DNA of 64,000 bases from Mycteria americana (Eukaryota; Chordata; Aves; Ciconiiformes; Ciconiidae). Every line of letters begins with the position of its first letter. Position 1 is the stretch's first letter. Below, piece by piece: positions 35,218-48,196 of this stretch. Location of the stretch: the NCBI RefSeq assembly GCF_035582795.1, contig NW_027445436.1, positions 3,656,770-3,720,769 of the forward strand. The letters run 5' to 3'. A model generated the notes under the pieces. It was not told where the DNA came from. It made no database searches and worked only from the letters and a program-made list of their open reading frames with translations. The position numbers and the translations under genes were made by a program.

Positions 35218-36582
35218 ATGCAGCTGAGAAAAATGCAGACCCTTAAGAAGGAACACGGACCTGTTGACAGAAGTAGTAATGTGGACAAAATCATGGTACT
35301 TAAGTCTACTTTAGCAGAAGTGTCTGAAGAATTGTCTACAAATGAAGAGATACTACTCACTGAAGCAAGTAGTGGAAAAAGCAAATCTTCAGCTTGCCGG
35401 AGAAAGCGAGAATTCATTCCAGATGAAAAGAAAGATGCTATGTATTGGGAGAAAAGGCGGAAAAATAATGAAGCTGCTAAAAGATCTCGTGAAAAACGAC
35501 GACTGAATGACCTCGTCTTAGAGAACAAACTAATTGCACTGGGAGAGGAGAATGCCACATTGAAGGCAGAGCTGCTTTCTTTGAAGCTGAAGTTTGGTTT
35601 AATTACTTCTGCAGCCTATGCCCAAGAGATACAGAAACTCAGTAGCTCAACAGCTGTGTATTTCCAAGATTATCAAAGTTCCAAATCAAATATTAACTCA
35701 TTTGTGGATGAACATGAACCATCTATAGTTGGTAGCAGTTGTATTTCTGTCATTAAACATTCTCCTCAAAGCTCTATGTCTGATATGTCAGTAGAGCATA
35801 CTCAGTCAAGTTGTATGCAAAACAACTGCAGAAGTCCTGAAAATAAGTTCCAGATTATAAAACAGGAGCCCATGGAATTAGAGAGAGAGCCAAGAGATGA
35901 CAGAAGTTTACAGAAAGCATCCATATATCCACACTACATGGGAACTACCTTTAACATGTACTCACATTCTCCTCCTCTCTTCCAAGTCAATAGGTCCTCC
36001 AGTAATTCCCCCCGAAACTCAGAAACTGATGACAGTGCAGTTGGAAAGTCATCTGATGGAGAAGATGAACAGCAGGTTCCTAAGGGTCCAATCCATTCCA
36101 CAGTTGAACATAAAAATATTCATGCAACAGTTAAAGTTCCAGAAGTGAATTCTTCAGCTTTGCCTCACAAGCTTCGAATTAAAGCCAAAGCCATGCAAGT
36201 TAAAGTGGAAGCAGTAGATAATGACTATGATGCTGCACAGAAACTATCATCACCTATTGATATGTCATCAAAAAGACATGTTGAGCTTGAAAAACACACT
36301 GCACAAAACTTGGTGCATTCTTCTCGCACTCCTTTCTCAGTTCAAGTGACTAATATCCAAGACTGGTCTCTCAAACCAGAACTCTGGCATCAAAAGGAAC
36401 TCAATGTAAGAATTCAGAGTGGTTGCAAAACTGAAATTGTTGAAATAAAAGACAGTATCTTCAATGTCTCTGAGTCAGAGAACCTGTATTTGAAGCAGGG
36501 CATAACAAACTTATCTGCAGAGGTTGCTTCCTTTAAAAGACTTATACCTACACAAGAAATCTCTGCATCAGACTCTGGTTAA
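35218..36582 (+). CDS. NFIL3: NFIL3 (E4BP4), bZIP transcriptional repressor
   Basis: Intact 454-residue protein, close to the 462 of human NFIL3 and alike along its whole length. NFIL3 is a nuclear bZIP repressor that binds D-box sites (RTTAYGTAAY). It opposes DBP, TEF and HLF in the clock and is needed for NK and innate lymphoid cells. Seen: the pre-basic segment [20 protein letters not shown] (58-77), basic region 79-95 ([17 protein letters not shown]) with the NFIL3-type NNEAAKRSR, and leucine zipper about 96-124. Then come [11 protein letters not shown] (176-186), IKQEP and VKVE (sumoylation-type motifs near 215 and 329), and the repression-domain region about 280-420. The C-terminus is SASDSG. 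ATG 35218 is chosen because MQLRKMQ is the conserved start; the frame is open a few codons upstream without another ATG. A single coding exon is normal for this gene. No lesion was seen. Confidence 0.98.
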   Translation: MQLRKMQTLKKEHGPVDRSSNVDKIMVLKSTLAEVSEELSTNEEILLTEASSGKSKSSACRRKREFIPDEKKDAMYWEKRRKNNEAAKRSREKRRLNDLVLENKLIALGEENATLKAELLSLKLKFGLITSAAYAQEIQKLSSSTAVYFQDYQSSKSNINSFVDEHEPSIVGSSCISVIKHSPQSSMSDMSVEHTQSSCMQNNCRSPENKFQIIKQEPMELEREPRDDRSLQKASIYPHYMGTTFNMYSHSPPLFQVNRSSSNSPRNSETDDSAVGKSSDGEDEQQVPKGPIHSTVEHKNIHATVKVPEVNSSALPHKLRIKAKAMQVKVEAVDNDYDAAQKLSSPIDMSSKRHVELEKHTAQNLVHSSRTPFSVQVTNIQDWSLKPELWHQKELNVRIQSGCKTEIVEIKDSIFNVSESENLYLKQGITNLSAEVASFKRLIPTQEISASDSG

Positions 36583-36865
36583 GTTACAACTGAATAAAGG
36601 CTTATTGTTTTTTTTTTTAAAAACAATGTCATTTGCAATAGATCAATATGTTTTGTATTATGCTGACTTATCACTGGACTTGTGATGTCATTTCACTGTA
36701 ATGTTCACATAATGTCTGGTGTCTTTTTGTGCACAAATTATTATGGAGACTAGGCTGTGTTATGATCATTATGCCTTGTGTATAGTCAAGTAGCTGGTAC
36801 GAAGGCTATATATAGTGAACTTTGTTTTCTTTTTCTTCTTCTAAAGAATGCAAGTTACCAGTTAC

Positions 36866-36871
36866 AATAAA
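36866..36871 (+). terminator. NFIL3: NFIL3 poly(A) signal (preferred)
   Basis: AATAAA about 285 bases after the stop codon. Alternatives lie at 36593-36598 and 37076-37081. It is chosen for its distance from the stop and for the end of the conserved-looking 3' UTR text. Usage cannot be read from sequence alone. Confidence 0.55.
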
Positions 36872-37099
36872 ATATTGGTGACAAACACAAAACATCTACT
36901 CCAGTTCAATTGACTTTTATGAACTTGTAAATATGTTGTTAATTAAAAAAAAAAAAAGGCTTGTTTCTTACACTGTGCTCAACTTAACTTATATGTTTGG
37001 TTTTTACAGCCAAACTTTACACATATTTTAAATTGTATTTTTTTTCCTTAAGACCTCTTTTTAGAAAAGAATTGAAATAAAGTGGATATTTATAAATAG

Positions 37100-40016
37100 T
37101 ATCCAATACATAGCCTTAGCTTTCTTTAACTTACTTCTTAGTATAAATTAACCAAAAGCCACACAAATTCTAACACAGTAATTGTCATATCAAGGAACTT
37201 TTTCTCCTGTCTCAAATGAGAGAGAGAGTATTGGGTTTCCTGAATGGCTTACTATAACAAACTTTTTTCAGTATTATAACTTTGTGTTTTAGATTAAATT
37301 AGTTATGTTGGACTTGTGCATCTTCAAGTTTTAAGAGCCTTGAAGTGACAGAATTGGACAATGTCGTCTTTGCCAAGGGCTGTGCTTATGCCTGTACAGG
37401 CATGGAAAGAAGTATGGTCAAAGGCTACTGGATCTGTAAACTCTGAGCTTAACTTGGCAAAATCTATATAAGGACAGGCAATAGTAAGTAGCAGCATTAG
37501 AGGAGATAATCTGCTATTTCAGCTCCCACTGTGGGGCATAACAGAATTGTAAGTATGAAATAAGGCTTACAACCAATATGGCTTTGGTTTTAATGGCTTA
37601 GTTAACTGAACTGGAATACCCTGGCTGACTACAAGGCATTTTGCTAGAAATTCTTAAATATAAAACAGAATATGTGGAGAACAATCCAGATAGTACTAGC
37701 CCCTTTAAATTTGCATAGACGGGGACTTCTGCATATGATGACTGGACAGGATTTTAGTGTTCTTGTCTGAGAAGAGCCGTTGGAGCATGGAGATTGTATT
37801 GCATCATACCCCCTTGGCTGGGCTTACCAAAGTCTTTCATTTAAAAAATAAAAATAATTTATAAATAGAACATAGATTTGGCAGAAATCCTTCTCAAGAT
37901 AATTCCCCATTCTCTTAAAGTACTAATAAATCAGAATAATAAATAAGCACTTTCTGAAAAAGTTCTTTATGGAAATGTTCCATTATAGATCATGGAAATT
38001 AACAGACTTAAAATACTAATTAAGAAAACAGAATGGAGTTAGTGATTTTTAATTTCATATTTGACTAGAGTGAGAGGAAGTTTGTTGATTTATTTTTGGG
38101 ATGAAGAGGAGTCTGAGTTTCTTCTGATAGCTCTGAAGTTTGGTCCAGCAGTCAGGGCAATGGCAAAACTCCCTGATGTCAGCAAGGCCAGGATTTTATT
38201 CTATATTTTTTTCAGGCACTGATGATTCACAGTCACATTCTGGGTGGACCTTGGCACAGAAATCACTGGTACAATTTGAACTTTTTTGAGTTCTCTAATT
38301 GCTGAGCTGTATTTGTGACATTGAGAGTTAATAACACACAGAGATTCCTTTCTCAAAAATTGCTTGTTATTCTTTTCTCATGCCTTAATAATATGATAGA
38401 CCCCATAGTCAGGCTCTCTATATATTTGGTAATTAATATAGATGACATCTCAGTGTTACTGAAAATAAGATCAAGATTACTGCATGAAAAAAAAAAAATA
38501 CATTGAATGACAGGGATATGACACACCAGGCAGTGACTGCTACTGGCTTTTTGCTTGCTAAATATCTTCTGCAAGCAACCACGAAATTCTTTAAATATTT
38601 CATATATTATTTATCACATGTAATGTGTTCTAGGAGAGGACTTAAAAATCTCAGTGTTGCTATGTGTGTAAGCCTAGATCTATTGTGTTTTGGGGGTTTT
38701 TCAATTTATTTTTACTTACTGTTTGTCATAAATGAAGAATATTATCCTCCTTTTAGCTCATATTTTCCACTATTTTGTGTATTTCTTTTGTGCAATTAAT
38801 ACTTAAAAGCAATGATGTAGTTAATTTGTTGAAGTGTGTCATTGCAAGTAAGCTATAGCATGGAACTTAGGAGCACAATCAGATGCTATTTATGCCCCCC
38901 CCCCTTTAGTATTTGAAAAAAGAAATAATTTGTCTTTTGTTCAAAACTAGAACTAATTACAACATGATTTTATATTATGTTCATCGTATTAGTCCAATAT
39001 GTAGGTCAGTAGGTGTTATCTCTACAATTCTGCAGTTGATGACAAATCATTCTATGCCCAAGTTATTACTTCTATGGCTAAAATTTGTAGTATCTTCCAT
39101 AAACTGAAGTTATAAAATGCAGGAGTGTAGGTGGTTCATATAAAGCTAGATTTTTGTCTACAGTCTCATCCTCTAAACTGGACAACTGAAAAATAAATTT
39201 GGTGTAGCTGACCTCCTCACCCAGCCCCATCTTTAGCCTGCCTTCCTCCAGCATGTCGTATCAGGGAAGAGGAAGAATTGCCACTGATTGGTAGGAGGGA
39301 TGCAGTGGGACTCTGCTCCCATACTCCAACTTTCAGCAGCAGTGGCTAATAAATTAGAACATAAATAGTAAGAATATATTTTCCTGTCCTATCTCACAGG
39401 AACACTTAAAAGATGGGTATGGTTATGGTTATGTGTAAGTTTACACTGCAGATTTATATTGTTACCCTTTCACATGTCTGAGTTTATATATGGCATATTT
39501 AAAAAACAGATAAGAATCTTTATATCCCCAGGAGTAAATTATTCACTGTTAAAAATGTGTATAAGTGGTGATTTTGGCATGTGGATATGCTTATTTTGGA
39601 AAAGGATATGTAACATGAATGCTCTTATACTCTGTCAAATCCTGTGGAAAACAAATCAAACTTGAGAAGTGGGATAGACTTTTATTTTGGTCAAGTTAGG
39701 CATATACTAGAACTATAGTGACTGAAAAATGTCCGTAGGGTATGCTTTCAAATGAGAATGTTAAGAAAGGTCATATATGGAAACTGGAAACCCCACTGAT
39801 TTATCAATACAGAAATTGTCATTTTTCATGGGAACATAGGAATTATCATGCCAGATAAGTTTGATTAGTCCTGAATCTTGCCTTTGATAATTGTTAGTAT
39901 GAAAGGCTTCACAGAAAACTTTAAGAAAGCCCATGGAAAATAACTGTTGATTAACAAGGTAAGTTTTTTCCTGGTGACATCAGGTAGTGGTTGATTGATA
40001 CTGTGAAGTGTGTGTG
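37100..40016. other. NFIL3 downstream DNA, nothing recognised
   Basis: AT-rich sequence with scattered poly(A/T) and a poly(C) run near 38896-38905. Short frames (38315-38506, 38503-38799, 39459-39665) show no family or splice context. Confidence 0.55.
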
Positions 40017-40550
40017 TGTTGTGGTTTAAACCCAGTCAGCAACTAAGCACCACACAGCCACTTGCTCACCCTCCCCCCGCCCCTGGTGGGATGGGGGAGA
40101 GAAATGGAAAAAAAGTAAAACCCGTGGGTTGAGATAAAGACAGTTTAATAGGACAGCAGAGGAAGAGATAATAATGATAAAAGAATGTACAAAACAAGAG
40201 ATGCACAATGCAATTGCTCACCACCCACTGACTGATGCCCAGCCCGTCCCTGAGCAGCGACCGCTACCCCCCGGCCAACTCCCCCCAGTTTCTATACTGA
40301 GCATGACGCCATATGGTATGGAATAGCCCTTTGGCCAGTTTGGATCAACTATCCTGGCTGTGCTCCCTCCCAGCTTCTTGTGCACCTGGCAGAGCAGGGG
40401 AAGCTGAAAAGTCCTTGACTAGTGTAAACATTACTTAGCAACAACTAAAACATCAGTGTATTATCAACATTATTCTTGTACTAAATCCAAAACACAGCAC
40501 TATACCAGCTACTAGGAAGAAAATTAACTATCCCAGCCAAAACCAGGACA
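40017..40550 (-). mobile_element. Solo LTR with 5-bp target duplication, subfamily II
   Basis: A 534-bp LTR, minus strand, TG...CA ends, flanked by GTGTG at 40012-40016 and 40551-40555. The left copy lies in a short (TG)n tract, so part of the match could be chance. Its middle (CAATTGCTCACCACCCACTG, GATGCCCAGCCCGTCCCTGA) matches the arm LTRs and not those at 19157 or 32739. Confidence 0.93.
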
Positions 40551-43500
40551 GTGTGTCAGTCCCTCTTTTAAATCTGCCTAACTTAATTATTTATAAATAC
40601 AGTAATATATTTTCATGTTTCATCAGCATCTATATTTTTGTAGATATAAAGATTGAATATAGATATGCTTTTCTGAATCCCTTCAAACTTCTGCCTTCAG
40701 TAAAGCTTATGTATTGCATAGGATAATGATATATTTAAATCTTATTAGTATTATTCTTTATAGCCAAATATCCCCTTGTTCATGAATAGGAGATGGGTAA
40801 ATGGCAATACCTGATTTATCTTCTCTTATTATTTTGTATGTTTTCATTATGGCTCTTATGTCCATGTGAGAGGTTCATGAGAATACATAGTGTTCATTTT
40901 CTGTAGAACTTAACAGAAACATACAATTGCACCATAAACACATTTCTGAAGTTATATTAAAATACCAAATTCTACAAATCTTTTCTACTTGCTAGTATAC
41001 ATATATGCTTTTGAAAATAGGCGATGCACAATGAATTTAGCAGAAAACCCACAGAGAATGTAATTAAAATATGGCCTTTATTAACACCATATTGTTTTTA
41101 AAATACTTTCACAGTTTATTGTACAATACAAGCTTGGTAACTACAAGAATACAGCAAAATAATTTTTAGTATTTATTGCATGAGAATGAGTAGCACATAT
41201 TGTTCCATTACAGAATGCCAAGTTCAAAGTTAAAAATACTAGGCCAAATCCTGAGGCCTTTAACTTAGTGTCAGATTCTACTTTCCTTATTCAAGGGGAC
41301 TTTTTTATAAGTTGAATAAGGGATTTACTCAAACTGAGTAAGATTACCAGGACATAATCTTTACTGTTCACTCATGCTGCAGAGTCCTACTGATTTTCAG
41401 TATCTCTAAGGCTAACTCTCTTGTGACACAATAGTGATATGTGAGTCAATTAATATTACTGGAGTTACAGAGAACTTTCTCATGTAGAAAGAGAAGGCAG
41501 CCAGGTCTTCAACTATTATTTATTCTATGTCAGCTCTAAAAGGGCTGGGTGAATTATGAGCAAAAGCTCAGAGTAAAGGCATAGTGTTTATTTGCTTGAA
41601 AGAGAAAGCAGCAGAAGACATTTACTCTTATAATTCCAAATATTGCAGGAACACATCTACACTTTTTATGATTCTGCCAGCTATTATCTGTGTGCCAATC
41701 CTAATGTATGAAGTAGAGTTATGGTGATTCCTCCTCATCTCTCCTCTTTTAACACTATGGAGCTCCACAAGATTACAAGACCAAATGCAGGGCCTGCAAC
41801 TCTGCTCTGATTTTATGTGGGTTTTCATCTGTTGTAAGCATCCTTCTTGCCTTTGCTACATCTGAGAGATCTGATCTGAGAAAACCTGCATCAGCCCAAG
41901 AGGTTCTGGGGAAGCTACACGTGCATCTAATACTATTGACATTCAGGTACCACGGTCAATTTTTCCTCCTCTCTCCCCTGCACAAATGTATACACAACTT
42001 AAAATGTCAGACAGCTATTATACTTTTCCATGCTACTCAGATTCTTGGATGTGCAAATGGCTGAATGGGCATCTAAATAACTTACATATGTAAAAACCTA
42101 CATTTGTCCCGATATCTCTATGTGCCAGAGTCAGCATCCATTATATCTACATTTCTGAGGCATGACATTAAACCTCTGTCTCTTTCTAACAATTTAGACC
42201 TCTAAAAATTATCTGTGTTATATATAAATACACTGAGAACATATTGCATTGATTTCCATCGGATTTGTATTACGCAGCCCTGGAAGCCAGGATGTTAATG
42301 GTATGTATAACAATCAGAAAGTACTAAAGCATAATACTATATCATATAAAATAGTTGAAAATATTATAAAATGTGATGAGAACCATTGTAGCAGAACACA
42401 GTGTTCCTTTCTCTGGGCCCTGTTCCCATTAAGGATTTAGAAATACTAGAGGGATTTCAGAGGAGACCAAAAGTAAAATAATCAACTGTCAAGGGTTGAT
42501 CCATGAATTAAAAGTAAACATTTAACTAGTCCCCAATATACATGTCAACATCATATGTAGTTCACAATATACATGTTAACATAGATTGAAGTATTTAGTT
42601 CCCATTCTTAAAAAAGGCTTGGTGACACATTTTTTTTAAAAGCCTGTTAAAAATGTGAACGTACAAATGTCAAAGATATTTATGTAAGAAAAGCTACATT
42701 GGACAAGAGACTGTGACAGTTGGACAACATATATTCTCTATAAATATTGTAGGGGGCTGGAAGGAATTGCTTATATTTTCTAATTTTCTGTAAGAATAGT
42801 GAGATTACTTTGAAAAGAAGATTTTAGCTTCTTTTATCACGAGTTATTTATGACAGTGAAAACTAGAAAACTGGGAGAAAGACGAACAATCCTGATTTGA
42901 TGGTATTGCAAGGTAGTGTTAACAGGCATGGAAGGGACAAATAGTCTCTCAGGTGATGCATTGATATACATCAATTTCTAGACCAACAACAAATTTTACT
43001 GTAAATCCTAGCAAAACAGTGCAAGATACATGGAAATTAAGAAGAAAAATCCATGCCTTGTATCTTTTATTAGAATGGTGCAAGTGTGCTACTCATAGGC
43101 AGGTGTGAGAACTTTTAAAATAACAAGAAACAGAATATAACAGCAAATGTCATATCAGAACCTCCTATAAATATAGTCACGGTGACACAAAAATATCTGA
43201 GGCTCCTCTGGAACTTTCTATGTCTGCATTAGATCCCTAGTATGTGGTTTATGTAATATCTATGTACTAGTCTTTTCAGGTATGGGAAAAATGTAAGTGT
43301 GGCCTGCAAAATGACATCCAGAGGGAACACTAACTCATCTGCAGTCTGGCAGTCTGAATTCTTTATAAACCACTCTGTTTTGCCAGAAATGTCTCATCTT
43401 AACAAGTGCAGGATTGTGGTTGAGAACAAAATTGACTTATCTGCCTTCAAAAAAAAATTGCTACAAACTCCTCACTTATTTATTTATGATTGTGTTTGAT

Positions 43501-46439
43501 GTGATAAACAGTTAAGTAGCATGTCAGAATGTACGAAAAGTCAGCTGGCTCTCAGAAGATTACTTTATATATACAAAGTGATATAATGAAATTGAGTAGT
43601 AAGAAAAGTGTGAGAGCCTTCAGGAGCCATTATATAACTAATCTATTACAATCTGTCCATGTGACACTTGCTAATCTGATGCTTTCATCCATTAGCTTGC
43701 TTCCTTGCAAGTCTGCAGTGTTTGTTTATTTTTCTTCTGATAACTCTTCTCATATAAAACTCATGGGATAAAGCTCCTTAAGGAAGATACTCTCTTCCTC
43801 TTCATGTTTGACTTCAAGAGATCACAGAGAGACTCCAGAGACAGATATCTTCTGTCTACATTTTTTCATGGCTCACATAGTGAGCTAACTGTAATTCTGT
43901 TATCTTACTGTGGCTTTAATATGACATAAATTTTCTGACAACATTGAATTTACATGATATTTACATGAAATGAAGGAATTGGAAACCAGCCTTCAGCAAG
44001 GATCTCATTTTATTATGGCAGAATCTTTTTGTATAATATAATAGAGGTGTTGGCAACAGGAAGAATATAAAAAGGCAAATAAAAAGGCAAAGAAAGCAAC
44101 AGTTAGTGTATTCTTGGTCATGTAGCTGTGGTTTGATAGCTCAGGCCATGTTATTTATTATACAAGTCTTTTTTACAGAATGTGGTGTTATAACTGGTTT
44201 TCAGTATTATTTTCTTTGTCAGTTTCAGCTTTGTTAAATGTTTCTTTATCATCTCTGAAAATGCTCAGCTCCAAAAACTGTAGTAATTATGCTTACTTCA
44301 TGTAAACAAAACATTTTTGTTGCCATTGTGAAAGCTGTAAAACAGGAAGCAAAATGTGCTCCTTTGAGAGGTAGGGAAGGGCTGGGACACCAGACAATCT
44401 ATTTTTTTAAAGACTGCATACAATCACTTTTTTTTTCACCTACTCTCTTTCCAAGTATCCCTGAGTCAGCTGATGTTACAGTCCTGAAACATCCACAGTG
44501 TGGTGTCCTACATATGGCGAATGAAGATTTTCCTGAACTGCAGCATATTCTTTCATTTGAATTTCAGTCATGACCATTCATGGTTATTAAAGCACTTTGG
44601 TAAAGGAAAAAAGAAACAAAACTACAGATGCCAGTAATTTTTATTTACATTTGAGGATGACTAAAGGTCCAAGGTCAGTCTGCAACTCAATAAAAAGATT
44701 ACTAAATCTGAGATATGAGAAGAGGGACAGGTTTACTGGAATATGAAGTGTTTTTCTTGGAAATTATACAGTGTATGTGTTTGCTTATTTTTCTATTTAT
44801 AACATGAAACGTTACTGAAGCACATTTTTTCTGTGTAATGTGAAGTGTTGCATGGATTTTTGAATGCATAGATAATGGTGAAATATGTTCAAAAGCAGCT
44901 GTTATTAAACTGACCCAGTTTTCTTTTAAAATCCTTAGGAAACAATAATGATAATTAATAAACAGGTTTGTATAATGGGTTTTGCACCTGAGTTGAAAAG
45001 AAAATGTTTTGCATGTGGTGCTGAGTAATTTTTGTAACACTTTAACAGTATTTTTCTAGCACTGCAAGCTACTTTTTCACAGTTTAATACAAAACACAGT
45101 GTCTGTTCAAAACTTCTGGTAATTTTATGCCTTAGTACATTTCTGAAGTGTTCACTAGAGAAACGGGAGCTCTAATGTTCTTGTGTGTGATCATTTTACC
45201 TCTCAAAGGTTATGGGAAAGAACATTAAAATGGGGTAAAAAGAATATGCAATGAAATCAAAATAATTTCTCTCAACGTGGCTGATTAAGTACAGCATCAG
45301 ACAGGAAGTTAAGTAAACATGCAGTCACAGAAAAAAAATCCTACACTGGGGGAAAGACTCCTTTGGTTCTTTTTATAAGAAGAATTGCTAGACAGCAACT
45401 TTAATTCTCACAAGAACTTTGTTACAAACTTTGTGCTCAACTTTTGTAGTTTATCCTGTCAAGCAGAAAGTACAACCACGTGCAGCATGAGAGGAACATT
45501 TCCGTTTGTATGACAAATGTCACTTGAAAATGGGCTTTGCTTTTAATTTAGAACACTGTAAACACATCAGGAGAAACTAGTTTTGATCATTTGCCAAATA
45601 TTGCACAAGTATTTAGACTAATAAACAGTCTTATATAACAGGAAGTGTACTGTGTTTTTTATGTGTTCCCACAATTTTTGATAGAAAGTCTCATCCCTTC
45701 TGTTTCACAGATGTTTCTGAAGAAAGGAAAAAACCCCACTAGATAAAATAGTATGTATTATTATCAAAAAGCATTTCAATCATCAGCTAAAGATTTAGGG
45801 AGCATTAATAGTACAATATAAATAAGAGTACATTTTAATTAGAGGGTTCTGCTCACTGATTAGTCTTTCAGACCCCAGGTTAAAGTCATGCCTTACTGAA
45901 TAAAATATGATGTATAGTTAAAAGATAATCATAGGGCCTAACATCTCATTATTTTAATTGTGTAAATTACACAGTAAGGCATATTCAAGCTGGTAGTCAA
46001 ACCAACTTGTCTGATTTCCTACGGTATTATTAAAGCATGGGGATCAGACCTAAGAATGTACAATGCACCAAATGTTCTGTCTCACACTGTCATTACCAAG
46101 ACTATGGTATGCACAGAGCACTTGGTTTGTTTTGTAAACTTTGTGCTGGACTCTCCCTTTTGTATCCAAAATGTCACAGGAAGGAAGCAAGCCCAAACAA
46201 CCTCCATGTCTTTAAGGCATGATAAAAGCTCTCTTATTTATGTTCCCTTACCATCCCACTCAAAGGGCTCATGACAGTATGGAACAAGCAAAAGTAGTTC
46301 CAAACATGCAAAGAATATTTCTAGTATTAGTTCTCCAAATAAATTGGGGGAGAGGCACATTAGATCAGAGTATGCATTTATGAATTTGAGTGATCTTATT
46401 TATATTTGAGTTTTTACAGGAGAAAGATTGTTCTGTGGT
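40551..46439. other. Spacer DNA downstream of NFIL3, nothing recognised
   Basis: About 5.9 kb of AT-rich DNA with no recognised gene, LINE or LTR. Frames such as 44289-44573, 44702-45040 and 46037-46222 are short and unlike known families. Conserved regulatory DNA of NFIL3 could lie here but cannot be told from a single sequence. Confidence 0.55.
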
Positions 46440-47591
46440 TGACAGAGGTGACTTGGACTAAATTCTGCAGAAATTTGGTGTGACCTTGGGGAAGGTGCAG
46501 GACAGTATGCAGACAGCTCAGCAAGTTCTTGGAATGAGTTGGTAATATTTTTTTGATGCAGACAGTGAAGTATGCAAGTAGTGAAAGAGCTTTTTAAAGT
46601 TTGATCCTAACCAATGAGGTTGAGAATGTGAGAGTGCAAAGTAAAGTGAATTGGAGTGACCATGAAATGGCAGAGCTAATAATTTTTAAATAGAGGAGAA
46701 AAGTAAAATAAAAATAGCAGTCTCAAATAAATGTAGAGATCAGGAAGACAAATCAAAGGGGTAAAAGGTTAAGAAGAACTGGCAAAAAAAATATACTAAG
46801 GACACAAAGTAGAAGATGGGGAATGTAGGAAGGGAACAATTTGCTTAATGATGCGTTTCACTGACAATAAACATAAGCAAAGCATACAGAAAGTGGAAAA
46901 GGTTCAGTTATATAAGCACATATAAAGAAAGTCTGAGGAGGAAAATGAGCTATAGATATCATCAGTAACAAGAAATCATCCTATAAGCTCATCAGCAGCA
47001 TGATACTGAGAAGGGAATTGATGCTCTACTACAGAACAGAAAGAAGCAGATAATTATAGACAATGCAGAGAAAGTTGAAGGGTTTTATGCTTTTTTTGGA
47101 TTGGTGTTTTCTAATAAAAGTTAATGCAAGTAAGTGGCCAAGACAATACCTGTGTAGGATAGAATAAGAATATTAAGTGAACTGGATGCTTTCAAATCGA
47201 CCAAAAAGAATTTAATCTTTGGACTCTTACGAATTGTCCTGTAAGATTTTTGCTTAAACAATTATCTCAAGCTATCATCTCAGACACTGGAGTACTTGAG
47301 AACCCCTTGAGAACTGGGGTGATGCTCTGGAAAAGAAGAAGCCTCTTTGCTTCTTTCAAAAAGAGGAGGGGAGAAAACCTGAAAAATTATGGATCAGTTT
47401 GATTTATTGAAAATTCTGGAATAAATAATCAAACAAACTATTTGTAAACACTTGAGAGTTAGCAAAGAAACTCCTGCTATATATCTTAACTACTGTAAGG
47501 CTTTTATGTCTCACATGATGGATGCTAGGGAAGTCTGATCAAGATGAAATTGCCATAATGGGGATGCAAAAGTAGTAGTATGATGATACCT
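46440..47591 (+). mobile_element. Ancient LINE, 5' part, running through arm boundary
   Basis: Plus-strand decayed CR1-like LINE. Remnants: an endonuclease end (about WSDHEMAELIIFK near 46650, compare CR1 GHSDHKMTEF), a basic linker, then KVEGFYAFFGLVFSN (about 47070-47120, compare CR1 AFFASVFN) and RT fragments beyond. It crosses the inner arm edge at 47088 without change of character, so the sequence on both sides was one element before the inversion-duplication. Exact ends are uncertain. Confidence 0.7.
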
Positions 47592-48196
47592 TGTACTGGT
47601 TTTGGCTGGGATAGAGTTAAATTTCTTCATAGTAGCTGGTATGGGGCTATGTTTTGGATTTGTGCTGGAAACAGTGTTGATAACACACCGATGTTCTAGT
47701 TATTGCTGAGCAGTGCTTACACAGTGTCAAAGCCTTTTCTGCTCCTCACACTGCCCTGCCAGCGAGTAGGCTGGGGGTGCACAAGAAGTTGGGAGGGGAC
47801 ACAGCCAGGACAGCTGACCCCAACTGACCAAAGGGATATTCCACACCATATGATGTCGTGCTCAGCAGTAAAACTTGGGTGTGTGTGTGTGTGTGTGTGG
47901 AGGTTGGCAGGGGCTGCCATTGCTCAGGGACTGGCTGGGCATCGGTTGGTTGGTGGTGAGCAATTGTTTTCTTTTGCATCACCTGTTTTTCTTGGGTTTT
48001 ATTTTCCTCTCTCTTTGTTTGTTGGGTTTTTTTCTTACAAATGTTTTTAATTTTTTTTAATTATTAAACTGTCTTTATCTCAACCCGCGAGTTTTTTCAC
48101 TTTTACCCTTCCGATTCTCCCCCCCATCCCACTGGGGGAGGGAGTGAGCGAGCGGCTGTGTGGTGCTTAGTTGCTGGCCAGGGTTAAACCACAACA
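47592..48196 (+). mobile_element. Solo LTR (right arm)
   Basis: Mirror of the LTR at 16369-16979 and 6 bp shorter because (GT)10 at 47879-47898 replaces (AC)13. In this orientation the LTR is read directly: start TGTACTGGTTTTGGCTGGGA, ATTAAA near 48064, end AACCACAACA. It lies inside the ancient LINE. Confidence 0.92.
47879..47898. repeat. (GT)10 microsatellite
   Basis: Counterpart of the 13-unit tract at 16667-16692. It is three units shorter and marks the only length difference found between the arms. Confidence 0.97.

Larger units (their letters stand above)
35197..36890 (+). other. NFIL3: NFIL3 coding exon including 3' UTR (predicted)
   Basis: Predicted last exon: acceptor at 35195-35196, ATG at 35218, stop at 36580-36582, 3' UTR of about 300 bases. 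Poly(A) signals AATAAA occur at 36593-36598, which is very close to the stop, at 36866-36871 (preferred) and at 37076-37081. Exon ends are inferred without transcript data. Confidence 0.6.
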
